6,851 nucleotides of DNA, taken from positions 1 through 6,851 of the forward strand of contig JAGRAB010000140.1 in NCBI GenBank assembly GCA_020435085.1, read 5' to 3'. A program made the translations under genes and the position numbers. The notes beneath the pieces are model-generated. The model saw only the letters and a program-made list of their open reading frames with translations, was not told the origin of the DNA and ran no database searches. Positions 6,640 to 6,851 of the stretch are shown in pieces. The DNA is from Bdellovibrionales bacterium (GTDB taxonomy: Bacteria; Bdellovibrionota; Bdellovibrionia; Bdellovibrionales; UBA1609). How positions within the stretch are numbered: the stretch's first letter is position 1; each line of letters starts with the position of its first letter.

Positions 6640-6851
6640 AGTCTTTGAAGATACTTATTTTATTTAAAGTTTTGTTGATATATTCTTTTAAAGGCAGGCT
6701 CCTGCCTATTTTTTTAAGGAGGCAAAAGACTTTAAATATTTTTTTTGCAGAGATTGTTTTTCTTAAAGTTCTTGCAAGCGTGAAGCGTTTGGCCGAAGGC
6801 CAATGCAAGAAAAGGCAGGAGCCTGCCTTTAAGAAAAACAATCTCTGCAAA
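6636..6851 (+). CDS. Doubtful open frame at the gspJ position, runs off window
   Basis: ATG at 6636 overlaps the gspI TGA (ATGA) and has GGGAGG 5' of it within the last gspI codons. The frame stays open for 72 codons to the window edge. The translation begins MKSLKILILFKVLLIYSFK and then becomes Lys/Arg-rich. It contains no prepilin leader or FTLxE motif, so it is not a recognisable GspJ, and most of it is composed of the palindromic repeats annotated below. It may be a chance frame, or an N-terminal segment of gspJ altered by repeat insertion. Confidence that it is a functional gene is low. Confidence 0.2.
   Translation, partial: MKSLKILILFKVLLIYSFKGRLLPIFLRRQKTLNIFFAEIVFLKVLASVKRLAEGQCKKRQEPAFKKNNLCK
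6661..6738. repeat. Inverted repeat enclosing the post-gspI hairpin
   Basis: TATTTAAAGT (6661-6670) and its reverse complement ACTTTAAATA (6729-6738) flank the terminator-like hairpin at 6692-6707 and an isolated AAGGAGG (6716-6722). The arms are short and A+T-rich, so chance is possible, but the next large palindrome follows within a few bases. Together these make a continuous palindromic cluster downstream of gspI. Confidence 0.4.
6688..6832. repeat. 20-bp inverted copies of a GGCAGG..CCTGCC hairpin module
   Basis: TTAAAGGCAGGCTCCTGCCT at 6688-6707 recurs exactly on the opposite strand at 6813-6832. Each copy is itself a near-perfect palindrome. The second copy overlaps the right arm of the 25-bp inverted repeat at 6744-6851. 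A repeated self-complementary module in opposite orientations suggests a dispersed palindromic repeat family. Confidence 0.7.
6692..6715 (+). terminator. Probable rho-independent terminator after gspI
   Basis: AGGCAG/CTGCCT pairs (6692-6697 with 6702-6707) around the tetraloop GCTC. After one A it is followed by seven T (6709-6715). It lies 53 bases after the gspI stop and could end or attenuate the gspE-I transcript. The same sequence recurs in inverted orientation at 6813-6832, so it may be part of a repeat family and not a dedicated terminator. Confidence 0.6.
6744..6851. repeat. 108-bp nested palindrome with perfect 25-bp inverted ends
   Basis: The 25 bases at 6744-6768 (starting TTTGCAGAGATTG) are the exact reverse complement of 6827-6851, the last base of the window. 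Inside, TTCTTGCA (6769-6776) pairs with TGCAAGAA (6804-6811), and TTGGCC (6789-6794) pairs with GGCCAA (6798-6803) around GAA. The right side carries 15 extra bases (6812-6826) that make a side hairpin GGCAGG/CCTGCC. The whole can fold as one long branched hairpin or cruciform. It is MITE-like in form but has no transposase and no visible target duplication. The true end may lie beyond the window. Confidence 0.7.

Noticed and set aside
6551..6850. 99-codon minus-strand frame across the 3' repeats
   Set aside because: It overlaps the 3' end of gspI and the palindromes, and the translation is low-complexity and unrecognisable.

Overview
The window carries most of a type II secretion system (T2SS, general secretory pathway) gene cluster, all on the + strand, in the order gspD (5' end cut off by the window), gspE, gspF, gspG, gspH, gspI. 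Assignments rest on family motifs read in the translations: the secretin domain of GspD, the Walker A/B, Asp/His-box and tetracysteine motifs of GspE, the three-helix GspF layout, and three consecutive prepilin-type leaders (G, then a hydrophobic helix with Glu at +5) in GspG, GspH and GspI. The DNA is fairly A+T-rich with lysine-rich proteins and compact genes. The system implies a didermic (Gram-negative) bacterium. A Bdellovibrio-like or other delta-type proteobacterium is my best guess, but it is an impression and not demonstrated by a marker gene.

Layout: gspD fills 2-1804. A 241-base gap (1805-2045) follows. It holds a repeat-like element bounded by a perfect 18-bp inverted repeat whose left arm includes the gspD stop codon, then a textbook rho-independent terminator, then a short stretch that may hold a gspE promoter. 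gspE, gspF, gspG, gspH and gspI then run to 6639 with gaps of 25, 48 and 28 bases and a 4-base overlap, which suggests one transcription unit. A 16-codon open frame with an excellent ribosome binding site bridges gspF and gspG and overlaps the gspG start by ATGA. After gspI, where gspJ is normally found, the last 212 bases are a cluster of nested palindromes, including a terminator-like hairpin and a perfect 25-bp inverted repeat that ends on the last base of the window.

How the genes work together (family knowledge): GspD multimerises into the outer-membrane channel. GspE is the cytoplasmic ATPase, which drives the inner-membrane platform protein GspF to assemble a periplasmic pseudopilus. 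GspG is the major pseudopilin, and GspH and GspI are minor pseudopilins of the tip. GspC, GspJ, GspK, GspL, GspM and the prepilin peptidase are not in the window.

I see no wholly new system here. The points worth a second look are the two non-coding repeat regions, the terminator that splits gspD from gspE, the mini-ORF in front of gspG, and the absence of a recognisable gspJ start.
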